The translations under genes and the position numbers were made by a program. Of a stretch of DNA of 64,000 nt, positions 22,312 through 34,447 are shown in pieces. Under the pieces are notes generated by a model, which saw only the letters and a list, made by a program, of their open reading frames with translations, made no database searches and was not told the DNA's origin. How positions within the stretch are numbered: position 1 is the first letter of the stretch; the number at the start of each line of letters is the position of its first letter. Source of the DNA: Carex sylvatica. Lineage: Eukaryota; Streptophyta; Magnoliopsida; Poales; Cyperaceae. The stretch lies in the NCBI GenBank assembly GCA_964058845.1, contig CAXKVR010000140.1, positions 124,001 through 188,000 on the forward strand. The letters run 5' to 3'.

Positions 22312-24999
22312 TCAGTGAAGCGGGTTAATCGGGCTAATTTGCCGAGCAGGTAGCTTCCTTAAAATAATTAGAACCAGAGCTGATGGCAAGATTTCAAGTA
22401 GCTGCATGTACCGATAATTTCATTAGTAAAAATTTCAAAAAAAAAAAAAAAGGAAATAAAATTAAAGAAGGAATCCGTACCACATAATATGAGAAATCAA
22501 GGATTGGATGGTTCATGACATCTAGGTCTGCTGACTCATAAAATGCACTAAAACACATCTGCAAGACAGAATTTTGAGATAATACACAATCCATATAATG
22601 AATGGAAAAGAAGCAAACTTCAGTAGTTTGAAAATATTATACAAGAATACTTACCGTAATACACTTCACTAAGAAGCAAGTAGAACATATTATTGCTACA
22701 GAAAAGACCTATAATAGTACTGAAACTGTCAGAAAAAAAACCAGAAAAAGAATATAATCTTTTTTTGTTTTTCTTTTTGCCGTGGTAGCAGTGGGGTGTA
22801 TGTGTGTGAGGGGTTGGGGGCGAGGGCAGGGGTACCTCTTTCATTTTTCTAGCCCTCCCCTGTGACTCTTTTGGATATTGCTGTAACATCATGAAAAGCC
22901 TAGCAATATAGTTAAATAAGAGCGGTTACATTATTGACAAGAAAATTTACAAAATCCAACTCTAGTACTGCATAATTTATCTGCATATAACACCCAATTT
23001 TTCTCTTACTGCAGCATTCTTCATATTTTCAAAAGTTACACCAAGTTTTTTTTTTTTTTTCCAATAATGAACTACTAGTAAAGTATTGTCAGTAAAGAAA
23101 AAAGGACAAATTTCACCCAACATTCTAGGTATTACCTCAATTAGTCACTTAAAACCAAAACTTGGATATACCTTCCGTCAAAAATCTTTATCATATTTGG
23201 CCTCATTAGCTAATTTGAAATCAAATAAAAGGATGATGATGATAATTAAAAGTGGAGCAAAATTGACAATCCTGAACTGTGTCAAATAAATGGTTATTAT
23301 CTTAGAAAGTCCAAAGAACTTTGTGCATTGCATCCAAGTACATAAAATGATGGTTGATGTATGCAAATTTTGTAGTATTGGGTAAAATTTGCCATAAAAA
23401 ACTATGTCTATTTCTCAAAAAAACTTGTCAAAAAAAAAGTAATGCACATAGTCAACAAAATTGATAACAAGACTATAGAATGTCACTAAATACTAACCGC
23501 CCTCCATAGAGAACAAAACCAAAGGCCGCCAAGAATGATACACCTAATTAATTTAAAAAGCAAGAATTTGTCTGGATAAATGAAGCCAGTAGGAAGGTAA
23601 AGAAAAACAGTTTTAATTAACATGAATCAATGGTTCAAATACTTCACCAGAAAGGAATAGCTTGCATAATACGAGCATCGGTTGAATGGGCATCCACCAT
23701 AGCAATGACCACAGGACAATCTGAAACAAATTTTGACCATTAAAAATAATTAAGTTAAAAAAAAAAACAAAAAACAAATTGCCCATGTAATTTAATTAGA
23801 AATTTAGGCAATCAAATACCTGTACTGAATAGACAACTGCATTGATAATGTAGAATGTGGGTTTGAGTGCATCAGTCGACATTGCTCGTGCCTGCAGAAT
23901 TTAGCGAGAAACAAAATTTAGGAAAACCGACATTTGAAAAATGAAACAGACATAAAATGAGTAAAAGAAAGAAGAAAATTGGGCTGAACCTGATAGTAAA
24001 TCTCAGCCCAGAAGAGAACTAAAAGAACATAGGTCGTGAAGAAGGCCAGGCCAGGCAAATCAACAAGAACATGTTGAAATACCTAAAACCAAAATTAAGG
24101 AAAAATAGAACAAAATTAATTATGAACTTGACCTGCCACACTTGGGAACTTTGTTTGAGAACAGCAAAAAACAGTAAGAGATAGTATCATTTCACAATAG
24201 TTGGCAATTATCTTCTTTTGAAGTAGTTTATTTTTATTTATTTTCTGAAATAGGACAATTGCTGGCAGTTATAAAAGGAAATTTGGTGTCTAAAACTTAA
24301 CTAGTGGGATGGTATATCTATATATACAAATTGTTTATATAAATGATGATGAGATTCTATACATGGCACACTATTAAATTTTTTGAAATTAACACTAATA
24401 GCATGCTTATGTTTCTTTCTTGTTGTGATAGTCAATTGATCTTTTCAAATTACAGAGTAATTAAGCCTTAAATCAAATATCCAATGTACACCCTTATTCC
24501 CAAAATATAATTAACAGAAAGGTATAATGAAACAAACCTGAGGCTTTATCTTCTGAACATCCCGTCTAAGCGCAAAGATGACCGATCGGACTAAAAAAGG
24601 AAATAACAAAGTAACTATGTTATTGGAAACTATCACTTAGTAATTTTCACCCAATGCAACTAAAATTAGTACATACATACCAGCACTGACTAAGAAATTC
24701 AACAAGAAGAAAACCTTTTGAGTCGTCCATCCAAACTCAGGAACTCTGTGCTCAATCCTAAATAACTGAATCTGCAATTATGAACGCTTGATTAAAACTT
24801 CTTTCAATTAATATATTTGAGAAAGTTTCAATTAATATCTTTGAAACAAACATACAAGAGCTACAGCCCCAATTAAACCATAGAGCGCAGCAAGGGAATA
24901 GTAGATCAGATCCTGACAAGTGGCGGAGTTATCCACGTCGTCCCACCAACTGGAGCTACCGGTTAGAGCGACCGCCATCTCCGGTAGCAAGGAATCCAT
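22312..24999 (-). CDS. TOM1/TOM3-like seven-span membrane protein, 11 exons
   Basis: Minus-strand exons: 24999-24856, 24771-24681, 24590-24538, 24082-23990, 23891-23820, 23720-23648, 23543-23498, 22899-22836, 22708-22655, 22558-22481 and 22401-22312. Every junction is GT-AG and the frame carries through to 285 aa, the usual length for the THH1/TOM1/TOM3 family. Family signatures include SWWDDV near the N-terminus, [58 protein letters not shown] and ILRKLP near the end. About seven hydrophobic spans are present. Family members are vacuolar-membrane proteins; Arabidopsis TOM1 and TOM3 are known host factors used by tobamovirus replicase, and the normal cellular role is less clear. The middle region ([16 protein letters not shown]) is divergent, so orthology to TOM1, TOM3 or THH1 is not claimed. 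No damage seen. Confidence 0.92.
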
Positions 25000-25498
25000 C
25001 AATCCAGCCAAGCGGACTGGACAAGATTCGCAATTAATTGGAAGAAAAAAAATTTAGCGGAGAAAACGAAATGATGAAGACCGGACACTGGGAGTGAGTA
25101 TCTCTAGGTACCTGACAGTGTAGAATACTCGCAGCCGGGCCGGTGCCAATTTGGAATATAGAGTGTTAGCTTTAAGATTCGTGCCAGATTAACACTGACT
25201 ACTCAGATCTAATACTACACGGTCAGGTATTGCACTGGATTTGTATTCGACGGGCGGACCTTTCAGTAGTTTCATGCAATAATTGCAATTAGTTAGCAAA
25301 GACAGTTTTTAGTTTCTTAGCAAATGGTTTCGGATTGTCTCAAATTTGCAGTCAATAGCCCATTTACATTACTAGGCCCAGGATGTTTTCCCTTGTCAGT
25401 TGGGAAATGAATTTTGGTCCCCTAATTTTTTTAGTTAGCAACCCATAAAATTCGAATTAAATAATTAACATCTTTTAAGTTATATTTCAAAACCTACC

Positions 25499-26346
25499 TT
25501 GGGTTGGAAATGGGAACCTTCGGGCAAATTTACAGTAAAGTCTCTATATAGATTTTTTAATATCAGAGGTATTTGTTTCCCTCAACCTATGTTGTGGTGG
25601 CAACTACCCATCTCATATAAAATTCGGATTTTTATGTGGTTAGTGGCTCGCAATAGAAGTCTTACTAAACAAAATTTGAGAGAAAACGGATGGTAAGGGA
25701 ATACTACTTGTCAATTCTGTCATGAGGTTGAAACGGTTAATCATTTATTTGTTAATTGTAGGCTAACCAAGCAAATTTGGTTTTGAATGGGAAAGAGTCA
25801 AGATTACTTTGCCAATTGGCATTCAGTGACAGATGTTCTCAACTTTGCTTTTACTCTTTCACCCAAAAACCAAACTGTATTTTTTATCATGTTCTGTGCT
25901 CTTTACTGGACCATTTGGAAATTATGCAACGAATATTATTTTCAACATAGTCGAAAAAGACATTTCACACTATTATTTTACTTATTATCTCTCATTACAT
26001 ATTGGATAGGAATTGTTAAGAGACAACTTAGAGAGCTGGTGCAAGCTGATTGGCTGCCTCAAGAACTGGATGCAGAGTGTGGTACAGATCTTGCCATGGT
26101 TATTTACCAACCTCCAGATGATGATGAAGCACCACCTCCCTGTGTGGTTTGACTCTGTAGCTTCACTTTACATATGCTATATAGTTTCTACTTTCTTTAG
26201 GACCTTTGTGCATGTTTGGTTGATTGTCAGATTTTGGTTTGTTGTTATGCTTATAGATATGTTGCGACAGGCTCTTTTTGGTTTGTATTCAACTTTGGTT
26301 ACCATGTTTCTTAAATGAAACGGGCTACAAAAGCCTTTTATCCAAA
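25499..26346 (+). mobile_element. 5'-truncated LINE insertion (848 bp) with 15-bp target duplication
   Basis: ATTTCAAAACCTACC lies at 25484-25498 and again at 26347-26361. Between them is the tail of an L1-type ORF2. It opens with LGWKWEPSGKFTVKSLY, continues through CQFCHEVETVNHLFVNC and IWF (the zf-RVT zinc motif), and carries stops at TGGTAA near 25694 and TGA near 25786. The 3' end is short of A residues. Bounded exactly by the duplication and clearly non-functional. Confidence 0.9.
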
Positions 26347-26384
26347 ATTTCAAAACCTACCACAGTCGGTGTATCAAATTAAAT

Positions 26385-26780
26385 TGGTGCACAGAGTAAG
26401 AATGCGCACCAATTCAGTGTGCCGCACATTATTTTTTTTATTTTTTTTTGTTTTATAATAAATTTAGTACAAATAAATCTGAATTGTGAAGCTCGATATT
26501 TTCCAAATAAATGCACTTGATGGTAGTTGGGAATTTTCTCAGTAATCGGAACAAAAGTAGTATTTTTGTAATAAAGGAGAAATTTAGCTTAATGTATAAT
26601 ATATTTATTTGGCACATAATATCTGCGCAAAGCAGATTTCAGTAATCGGAACAAAGAGAAAACCACTATGTTGCATACTTCCAAAAAACAAATGGATTGT
26701 GCATGAATTTATTGCAAAATAGAAAAAAAAAAAATTTGGTGCGCATACTCAGTTGGCTCACCGAATTGGTACGCGTCAAA
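26385..26780. mobile_element. Possible MITE with ~40-bp inverted ends
   Basis: AATGCGCACCAATTCAGTGTGCC near 26400 pairs imperfectly with the reverse complement of GGCTCACCGAATTGGTACGCG near 26752. Internally AGTAATCGGAACAAA occurs twice (26540 and 26641). No clear target duplication was found, so this is tentative. Confidence 0.4.
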
Positions 26781-27089
26781 AGCGTAGATGATATGATATT
26801 AAATATGACTGATTAGGTGATAATAATTTAATTTCGATTTTCTGAGGTGCTAACTTACAAAATTTTGGGTCTTTGAGCTGGCTTCACAAAGTTCATTTTT
26901 AAACGCGCCTATTGTTTCCACCAAATTATCAAGCAAATTTACGTGTCATTTAATAGTGGCTTGATAAAGCTCTACAAAATGCTTTATGTACGATAAGTAT
27001 GCGACCAATAATTTGTCATCTCATATTTAAAACAAATATCTTCTGGACGTTTTTCTTTCTCATTTTTTATTAATACGTATTTACAACGT

Positions 27090-27975
27090 CAGGTTACTAT
27101 TACCATAACTTTGAGTTATGATAAATAAAAAGAAGATAAATTTAAACTTTGTGAGATTTGTCATATATACTACAAAATAAATACGCATTAACTTCATGTT
27201 ATTAATGTCATAACTTCATGTTATGATAAATGAAAATGGAGATAAATAAAAGTAAATAAAAGAATATGTAAATTGAATAAACAAATAAATAAAGTTAAAT
27301 ATATTAATAACTTCAGGTTATAATAAAATATTTATTTAATAACTTCTGATTATTAAATTACTTGACTACACAATTGTAGAATTTAAAATAACTTTGGGTT
27401 ATATTTTCATTCAATGACCTATAATAACTTCCGGTTATTATATTGATTTTTTATAAAAATTTCTAATAAAATTTCAGATTTTTAATTAAGAATAACTTTA
27501 GGTTATTATTCATCCAGTGACCTATAATAAATGATGGTTATTATATTAAATTTATATTAAAATTTCTAATAGAACTTCAGGTTCTAAACAGAAAGAGTTC
27601 CTAGCCAAAACAGATAGTTCCTGGCTGAAACATAAAGTGCAGAAAAACAGTGTGTTCGGCCAAGGCCGAAACAGATAGTTCCTGGAAGAAACTAAGGCCG
27701 AAATCGATGCACAGGAAAAAAATTGTGTTCGGCTAAGGTCGAAGTAGACAGTTCCTGGCCAAAACTGAGGCCGAAACAGCTGCGCAGAAAAATATTTCTA
27801 ACAATAACTTCAAGTTATTATTTTATTCGAGTAATACGAACTTCGGGTTCTTGAGAAATATTTAGTTGTGATAATAACTTCAAGTTATTACTCTTATTAT
27901 TATATTCAGGTAATAAGAACTTCAGGTTCTTGATAAACATTTAGTTTTGATAATAACTTCAGGTTATTATTCCAT
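27090..27975. repeat. Array of small palindromes (AATAACTTCAGGTTATT type)
   Basis: At least a dozen variants of an 18-20 bp inverted repeat occur, for example AATAACTTCCGGTTATT near 27424, AATAACTTCAAGTTATT near 27805 and 27868, AATAACTTCAGGTTATT near 27953, and the related GAACTTCAGGTTC near 27568 and 27909. Embedded at 27590-27790 are GTTCCTGGCCAAAAC and AAGGCCGAAACAG words and a perfect TTCGGCCAAGGCCGAA palindrome. Confidence 0.75.
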
Positions 27976-28259
27976 CATTCACTTCAAAGAATGATTTTTA
28001 TAAACTATAAACAAATGTAATAAAAAATTTAAATGAAATTTAAATTAATGAAAGATGTAATAATTAATCACACAAATTACTTACATAATAACTTTGCAAC
28101 TTTTTCCGAACAAGTCATGCTCATAACGTGATGTAAAATTAAAATGAAGTTGCAATAAACGTAACGTAAATAACAAGAGAGATAGAGGGAGCAATAACAT
28201 AATTTTATTCTTTTCTTTTGTGTATTCTATATGTGTACATTCTCTATTTACAAAGTCTT

Positions 28260-28267
28260 TATTTATA
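28260..28267 (-). promoter_or_regulatory. TATA box of the LTR-like sequence
   Basis: Minus strand CCTATAAATAAAG. It lies ~63 bp downstream (in transcription sense) of the MULE insertion point, in a context typical of LTR promoters. Confidence 0.5.
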
Positions 28268-28329
28268 GGCTAGAAATAGATATTACAATAATAAAGGAGA
28301 AAATGAATGCCCATGGTAGTGAAATAGTG

Positions 28330-28558
28330 CGGCCATTTTTATTAATACCCAAAAAACAAAACTAAATTTTAAAAATAACCTTAACCAATTTTTTTTTTTA
28401 AAAATAACCCAACCGCCCGGGCCCGGGGCGGCCCAAAAAACAACCCACCCGCCTGGGCCTCGGGCGGGCCACATGGAGAGCAAACCGCCCCCACTGCGGG
28501 CGGTCCAATGGTGAGCAAACCGCCCCAGGGTCGGGCGGTCCACTATGCAGCATTTAAA
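28330..28558 (+). repeat. MULE left terminal inverted repeat
   Basis: A 229-bp end, AT-rich at the tip and then GC-rich with repeated GGGCGG/CCGCCC words (28410-28540), ending GCATTTAAA. It probably holds the promoter of the PMD gene; TTTAAA at its inner edge could act as a TATA-like element. Confidence 0.92.
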
Positions 28559-28812
28559 CCCAGCAGCTCTCTCCCCATTCCCTTCTCTGCCTCCCCTCCG
28601 CACCAGAACCAGGAAAAAGAAAAAAAAAACCCCAGCCCCAGCCAAGTCCGCCCCCACCCCCGCCGCCGGTGCTCCGCCCTTGTCTCCGCCGCTGCTGCGC
28701 CACTCCTCTCCTCTCCCTCGCTCGCTCACTCTCTCTCTCGCTCGTACCTCCCCGCCCACGAATCCGCAACTCTCCGCGGTCTACCTCGTTGGAATTGCTC
28801 CATTTCTCTCGG
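28559..28812 (+). promoter_or_regulatory. Predicted non-coding first exon of the PMD gene
   Basis: CT-rich, GC-rich leader downstream of the terminal repeat, ending at CTCGG followed by GTAAGTTTT, a strong splice donor. The matching acceptor is TGTAAATGTAG ending at 31096, two bases before the ATG. This predicts a 2,284-bp 5'-leader intron. ORFs across this region are overlapping C/G-rich frames with no family features. Confidence 0.6.
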
Positions 28813-28861
28813 GTAAGTTTTCGATTCGATTGAATGCGATTAAGTTGTGTAATTGTTGAAA

Positions 28862-29125
28862 TCGAGTTGATTCGGTTCGATTCGATTCAAATCAATTCGG
28901 TTAAAATCGATTCGGTTCGATTCGGTTAAAATCGATTCGGTTCGATTCGGTTAAAATCGATTTGGTTCGATTCGGTTAAAATCGATTCGATTGTGATTAA
29001 ATTGTGTAATTATTGAAATCGAATTGATTCGGTTGATTCGGTTCGATTCGATTCAAATCGATTCGGTTGATTTGGTTCGATTCGATTCAAATCGATTCGG
29101 TTCGACTCGATTGTGATGAAATTGT
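28862..29125. repeat. GATTCGGTT-type tandem repeat in the PMD leader intron
   Basis: Many copies of TTCGATTCGGTTAAAATCGA-like units with a period near 10-30 bp. They begin just after the donor site and likely grew by slippage. Confidence 0.8.
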
Positions 29126-29295
29126 GTAATTGTTGAATTCTATTCGATTGTGTAACTTATGTAAATGTAATTAAGTTGTGTAATTGTTAAATTCGATTCG
29201 ATTATGAATTGTTAGAATTGGTATAATGTCACGAATTATGGAAATTGGGAGTTATTAATAAATGCTATTAAATTGCAGAAATTGCGGTATTAAAT

Positions 29296-30340
29296 TTTGA
29301 AATTATAATTGCGGTAATTATGTATTTTTTTTTGAAATTATAAATGCTATTAAATTATGTAAATGCTATTAAATTATGTAAATGTTATTAAATTGCGGGA
29401 ATTGCGGGATTAAATTTTAAAATTATAAATGCTATTAAATTATGTATTTATTTTCTTTGAGGTAAAAACGGTAATTCTTACATGCAAAATTTAGTGAAAC
29501 GTCAAATCTTATCAAGGAAAAAAATTCCAACTAATTTGCAGAAATTATGTATTTTTTTTTGAAATTATAAATGCTATTAAATTATGTAAATGTTATTAAA
29601 TTGCGGGAATTGCGGGATTAAATTTTAAAATTATAAATGCTATTAAATTATGTATTTATTTTCTTTGAGGTAAAAACGGTAATTCTTACATGCAAAATTT
29701 AGTGAAACGTCAAATCTTATCAAGGAAAAAAATTCCAACTAATTTGCAGAAATTATGTATTTTTTTTTGAAATTATAAATGCTATTAAATTATATAAATG
29801 TTATTAAATTGCGGGAATTGCGGGATTAAATTTTAAAATTATAAATGCTATTAAATTATGTATTTATTTTCTTTGAGGTAAAAACGGTAATTCTTACATG
29901 CAAAATTTAGTGAAACGTCAAATCTTATCAAGGAAAAAAATTCCAACTAATTTGCAGAAATAATGTATTTTCTTTTGAAATTATAAATGCTATTAAATTA
30001 TGTAAATGCTATTAAATTATGTAAATGTTATTAAATTGCGGGAATTGCGGGATTAAATTTTAAAATTATAAATGCTATTAAATTATGTATTTTTTTCTTT
30101 GAGGTAAAAACGGTAATTCTTACATGCAAAATTTAGTGAAACGTCAAATCTTATCAAGGAAAAAAATTCCAACTAATTTGCAGAAATAATGTTTTTTTTT
30201 TGAAATTATAAATGCTATTAAATTGCGAGAATTGCGGGATTAAATTTTAAAATTATAAATGCTATTAAATTATGAATTTTTTTCTTTGAGAAAACAGTAA
30301 TTCTTCCATGCAAAATTTAGTGAAACGTCAAATTTTATAA
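29296..30340. repeat. ~207-bp tandem array in the PMD leader intron, about 4.5 copies
   Basis: GGTAAAAACGGTAATTCTTA starts near 29461, 29668, 29877 and 30103, with a decayed copy near 30290. Each unit also carries TTAGTGAAACGTCAAATCTT, TTCCAACTAATTTGCAGAAA and TATTAAATTGCGGGAATTGC. Units 1-3 are nearly identical. Confidence 0.9.
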
Positions 30341-30581
30341 AATGGAAATATATATTGTGTGATTATATAAAATATGTTATTTAGTATATAAGTTATGCAT
30401 TTTTTATTTTTTTGAGAAAAGATCGTAGGTAGATAATTTATGTATTTGACTACATTAAAGAGTTAACTATTTGATTACATCAATAGATAAAATTGAATAT
30501 TTAGAGGGGATTGAGAATAAAATAATAAATTATTGTAATATTTAAAAAAAAATTACACAATTTTGTTTCCATATATAATAT

Positions 30582-30672
30582 GTTATAATATATTACAATT
30601 TTATTGTTATAATATATTATAATTTTATTGTTATAATATATTATAATTTTATTGTTATAATATATTATAGTT
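30582..30672. repeat. 27-bp AT-rich tandem repeat
   Basis: About three and a half copies of TTTTATTGTTATAATATATT with small changes, in the same intron. A frame across it gives a repetitive peptide and is not a gene. Confidence 0.85.
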
Positions 30673-31097
30673 TTGGTGATGTTGAAGGTATTTTGAAGTT
30701 GACGAAACACATGTATATATCAATATAAATTAATTTCAAGTAAAACAAATTATTTTAAAGTATATGAAAATTTGTTTAAAAATTACATTTTTTTTTGCAA
30801 GTAAATTATCAATATTTAAGAAAAATATATGTATACTTATGTTTTTTCCAAATTTTATTTGTTTGTCGATTTTCACAATAATTTTTATTTTAAAAAGTGA
30901 ATTTCATACTATATAAAAGTTTATTGAATTTCAGGGTTTGAATTTCATACTATTTTAGGGTTTTAATTGCTTGAATTTGCAGTTCAATTAGGGTTTGAAT
31001 TTGGTTGAAAATATTTATAAATTGTTTCAAATTTCGAATAAATTTTAATTTTTAAAATTTGTGGTTGATTAATATGGATTTTTTTTGTAAATGTAGT

Positions 31098-34000
31098 ATG
31101 CCCAGATCTAGACGGTGGGGAGTACGAGCTGCGCCTGCAGCGGATCCGGCTGCAGCGGGTCCAGATGCCGTGGATCCGAGTGTAGCGGGCACGTCCTCGG
31201 TGGATCCGATTGGAGAGGGTCCGTCGTCATATGAGGATCCGATTGGAGCGGGTTCTCAGGCTGGTTTTACAGATGGTGCGCATGATCCTGACACATTTAG
31301 TCCTCTTCTATGGACCCATCATGTTAAGCACCGCGTCTCATTGGCATCTCTTGAGGTACGTGATTTTTATACTTAATGTAAATAAATAATACTAAAAAAA
31401 TGGCACGATTTGAGTCTCATAAATTGATAATAAATACAGGATGATGTCATGCTTACGGTGAGGCACCGCAGGTCTGAGATTCCGTTCGTTCCCCATGAAG
31501 AAATGCAGCGATGCCTCTTGAACCTTGGGTTGTATCAGCTTGCCACTATGCCGCAGAGTAAGATCGATCAGTCTCTGATGCATGGTCTAGCGGAGAGATG
31601 GCGACCTGAGACCCATACATTTCATCTCCCGGTCGGAGAGATGACAGTCACCCTTGGTGATGTGAGCGCATTATGGGGTTTACCCATTGATGGCGAGCCC
31701 ATAGGTGGCATCTCAGACCATCCAAACCTGCAGAGGATGATACCGGAGTTGTTAGGGTGTGATCCAAATAATCTGCAGAAGAAATTGAAGAAGAAGAAGA
31801 AGAAGGGGGAGGAGGAGGAGGAGTTCCGGTATTCTGGGTACTGTATTTCTCTAAAGGCACTCCGGTCTCACTTCTTTCAGAATCAGATATTTCCTGAGAC
31901 TGCTGACATTGAGGCGGTCCGGAGGTACCATTACACTCGTTAAAGTAACTTAGTAGTTAATCAACAATCTCAATTATTTATATTGATTATTTTATATTGC
32001 AGGTATACTAGGGCGTATGTGCTGGATTTGTGTGGTGCTGTCATGTTCGAGGATTCCAGCGGTGATGCGGTCCCGATTATGTACCTCTCCCTGCTGAGAA
32101 ACATGGAGAAAGAATCGAGATGGAACTGGGGTGGAGCTGTCCTCGCCCACTTATACAGAGGCCTGTGTCATGCCTGTCTGGTAAGTCTGTATTAATATAC
32201 GTTGTAATTGAAAATTGAATAAGACGCACCAAGATTTTATTTTAAGTTAAATTTTCAGGTGAGGAATAAACAGATTTTTGGACCGCTTCTTCTGCTACAG
32301 CATTGGTCGTGGTCACATCTTCCTGTAAATCGGCCAGTTATACCATTGCCACATCCCCGATGGGGAGTTCCTACCCCAGACAGATGCCCCGCGTACGGTG
32401 CCATATGGGGCTGTCATCAGAGTTATGAAGAAACAGGCAGGGGGGTTTCTTATGTTCGAGGTCAGCTCCAGATGCTCCGAGATGCGAATGTCGATTGGTT
32501 TCCGTATCGTACATGGTATCAGCGTAGATGGCTGAGCCCGCTGACACTGGAGCAGACACGACTATGGTATTATCGGGGACCAGTCGTTTGTTTCTGGATA
32601 GTGGAGTATCACTATCCCGATCGGGTGTCTCGACAATTTGGCTTGGATGCTTTCATTCCGGATAACCCGCTGATGGGTAAGGATGATACCGACAAGTTTC
32701 ACAAGTAAGTACTATGTACTTAATTTTATTATCACTTTAATAATGTCACCGTTTCTCTCATTTCTAATTAATTGTACCTATAGTACGGCGCACACCAAGC
32801 CCAAAGTCGACTGGAGACAGCATTTCAGCTTGGAGTACGGCTTGGCTCGACATCCGGATCAGCAGTTATGGAGTCCGCCATCGGGAGCGTCAGTGGGTGC
32901 TGGTCCCGGGGATTTGAGATATGCCGTCTGGTACCAGAGATGGGGCATGCCGTCAGTCTATCTTACGGGCCATTATGGCGACAACCTTCGACGTAGACTG
33001 ATGGATTCATCTGGCAATTACATGCCTTGGGGTCCGATCAATGCTCGCGCGGTAAATACAACTTAAACATACGGTAATTACAAATTGCAAATTTTAATTA
33101 CTTACTGTTGTCATAATCATGTTGTGTGCAGATGTTGACAGCTATGAGAGGAGTTGGACACAGCCTGGTGTGCATGGCGAGGGATGCTTGGCGATATATA
33201 GGATGCCAAATGCTTGAGCACACTGCACCAATCGTGGAGACAGGCGGTTTTGAAGGCCGCCTCGTTGGCATGCTGCGCGATTCTGGGGAGAACATCAATT
33301 GGCGGGATATACAGAAGACACCGCGTAATCCAGATTATCAACCAGAGGCCATATACGCTCAGGATATGCCACCACCTCCTGCAGGTAATTGCAAGTTAAT
33401 ATTAAAAGTAGGACACACACAATGGTTCTATTTTCACCGAATTATTTGTTGTAACTCATTTAACTTTCAATTATGTAGAGGATGACTCGGGTTGGGCGTT
33501 CCACCACTGGGTGTTGAATACACAAGGATGGGACGCTTACAGAAATAAATACGGAGTTCCGGTAGAGCTTGGCCCGGTCAGTTACTGTTTTATATTATTT
33601 ATTGCAGAGTTATTTGTATGTAGCAAAACTGACATTATTTCAATTTAGGATGGAGCACCTCGTTGGAATGCCGAGCCTAGTTTTAGCGTGGATGAGCTGC
33701 CCCCGTTCGATACAGATGCTGAGGACATTGGCTCCCACAGGCCACGATATGGAGTGCAGATGGAGCACGACTACGAGGCTGGAGGGAGTGCATCTCAGAC
33801 TGCAGATGGCTTTGTCTCTGCATTATTTGGTACAGCGCCTCCTGCCACGTATGCTGCAAGCTGGGAGGAAGATCCATGGGAGCTACGTACAGGCCCGGCA
33901 CCCGCAGAGTCAGCTGGTCTATTTGATCCATGGACATCCGGTACAGGTACGCATCACATGTATACGGGAGAGGAGGACGAGGATATGGAGGAGGAGGATT

Positions 34001-34101
34001 TAGGAGATGCGAGTCCGCAGAGGCGCGTGCAGCCGCACAGGGATGGCAAAGGCATAGCGGCTCGTAGGTTGTCTCCCTCCGGCAGGAAACGACGAGGATG
34101 A
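31098..34101 (+). CDS. Plant mobile domain (PMD) protein encoded by the MULE, 8 coding exons
   Basis: Exons: 31098-31355, 31440-31924, 32003-32180, 32259-32704, 32784-33051, 33132-33384, 33479-33576 and 33649-34101. All are GT-AG and the frame is maintained for 812 aa. The start MPRSRRWG sits two bases after a predicted leader-intron acceptor. Residues 1-86 are Ala/Pro/Gly-rich. The PMD core follows, with GLYQLATMP, HTFHLPVGEMTVTLGDVSALWGLPIDG, RRYTRAYVLDLCGAVMF, WGGAVLAHLYRGLC, LLQHWSWSHLP and VDWFPY. A Lys/Glu-rich insert (KKKKKKGEEEEE) interrupts it. The C-terminus is acidic and then basic (RRLSPSGRKRRG), a possible nuclear signal. PMD proteins include Arabidopsis MAIN and MAIL1 and many transposon-borne copies, often mislabelled phosphatase 7 long form; no phosphatase motif is seen here. 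By position it takes the place of mudrB in MuDR. Its role in transposition is unknown. Confidence 0.92.
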
Positions 34102-34447
34102 TTGCAGAGTTTTTTTTATTGTGATGTAGGTCTGACTGTAGTATTTTGAGTTTGCAGCTGTTGTGTTATATGTCTTGGTTTGTTTTATTTTATATTTCAT
34201 GTTGACTTTTATCTTTTTTTTACTTTACATTTCGTCGTTTTTATCTGCGTGCATATCTTTTTGTATGTAGCATTTCGTCATTTCTACTCATTAGTTACTA
34301 CGTAATCATAAAAAATCAAAATATTACATATCATATTAAAAGCCCAACATTACAATTAAAGTTCAACAACACAATTAAAGTTCATATTTTAGTTAAAACC
34401 AAACAAATAAGTTCACACAACACAAGTAAGTTCACACAATAGCAGGT

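Larger units (their letters stand above)
27060..28329 (-). repeat. LTR-like sequence (minus), interrupted by the MULE
   Basis: Together with 38552-38621 this looks like one LTR of a copia-like element on the minus strand. The outer part starts TGTTATAAAATAG at 38621, a TATA box lies at 28267-28260, and transcribed-side sequence follows towards 27060. The MULE inserted upstream of the TATA box, and removing it restores continuity through GAAATAGTG. No pol domain, primer site or far LTR end was identified, so solo LTR is inference and the left limit is approximate. Confidence 0.5.

Noticed and set aside
27090..27975. CRISPR-like array
   Set aside because: Repeats are diverged palindromes with irregular spacing in a plant LTR-like sequence; no cas genes and the wrong kind of genome.
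28508..28859. Overlapping C/G-rich ORFs at the left MULE end
   Set aside because: They span the terminal repeat and leader exon, overlap in several frames and end in an intron. The same peptide at 38296 simply reflects the inverted repeat.
30501..30710. Minus-strand 69-aa ORF
   Set aside because: Translation of a 27-bp AT-rich tandem repeat.
31098..34101. Serine/threonine phosphatase 7
   Set aside because: Database names for this family often say so, but only the plant mobile domain is present and no phosphatase metal-binding motifs were seen.
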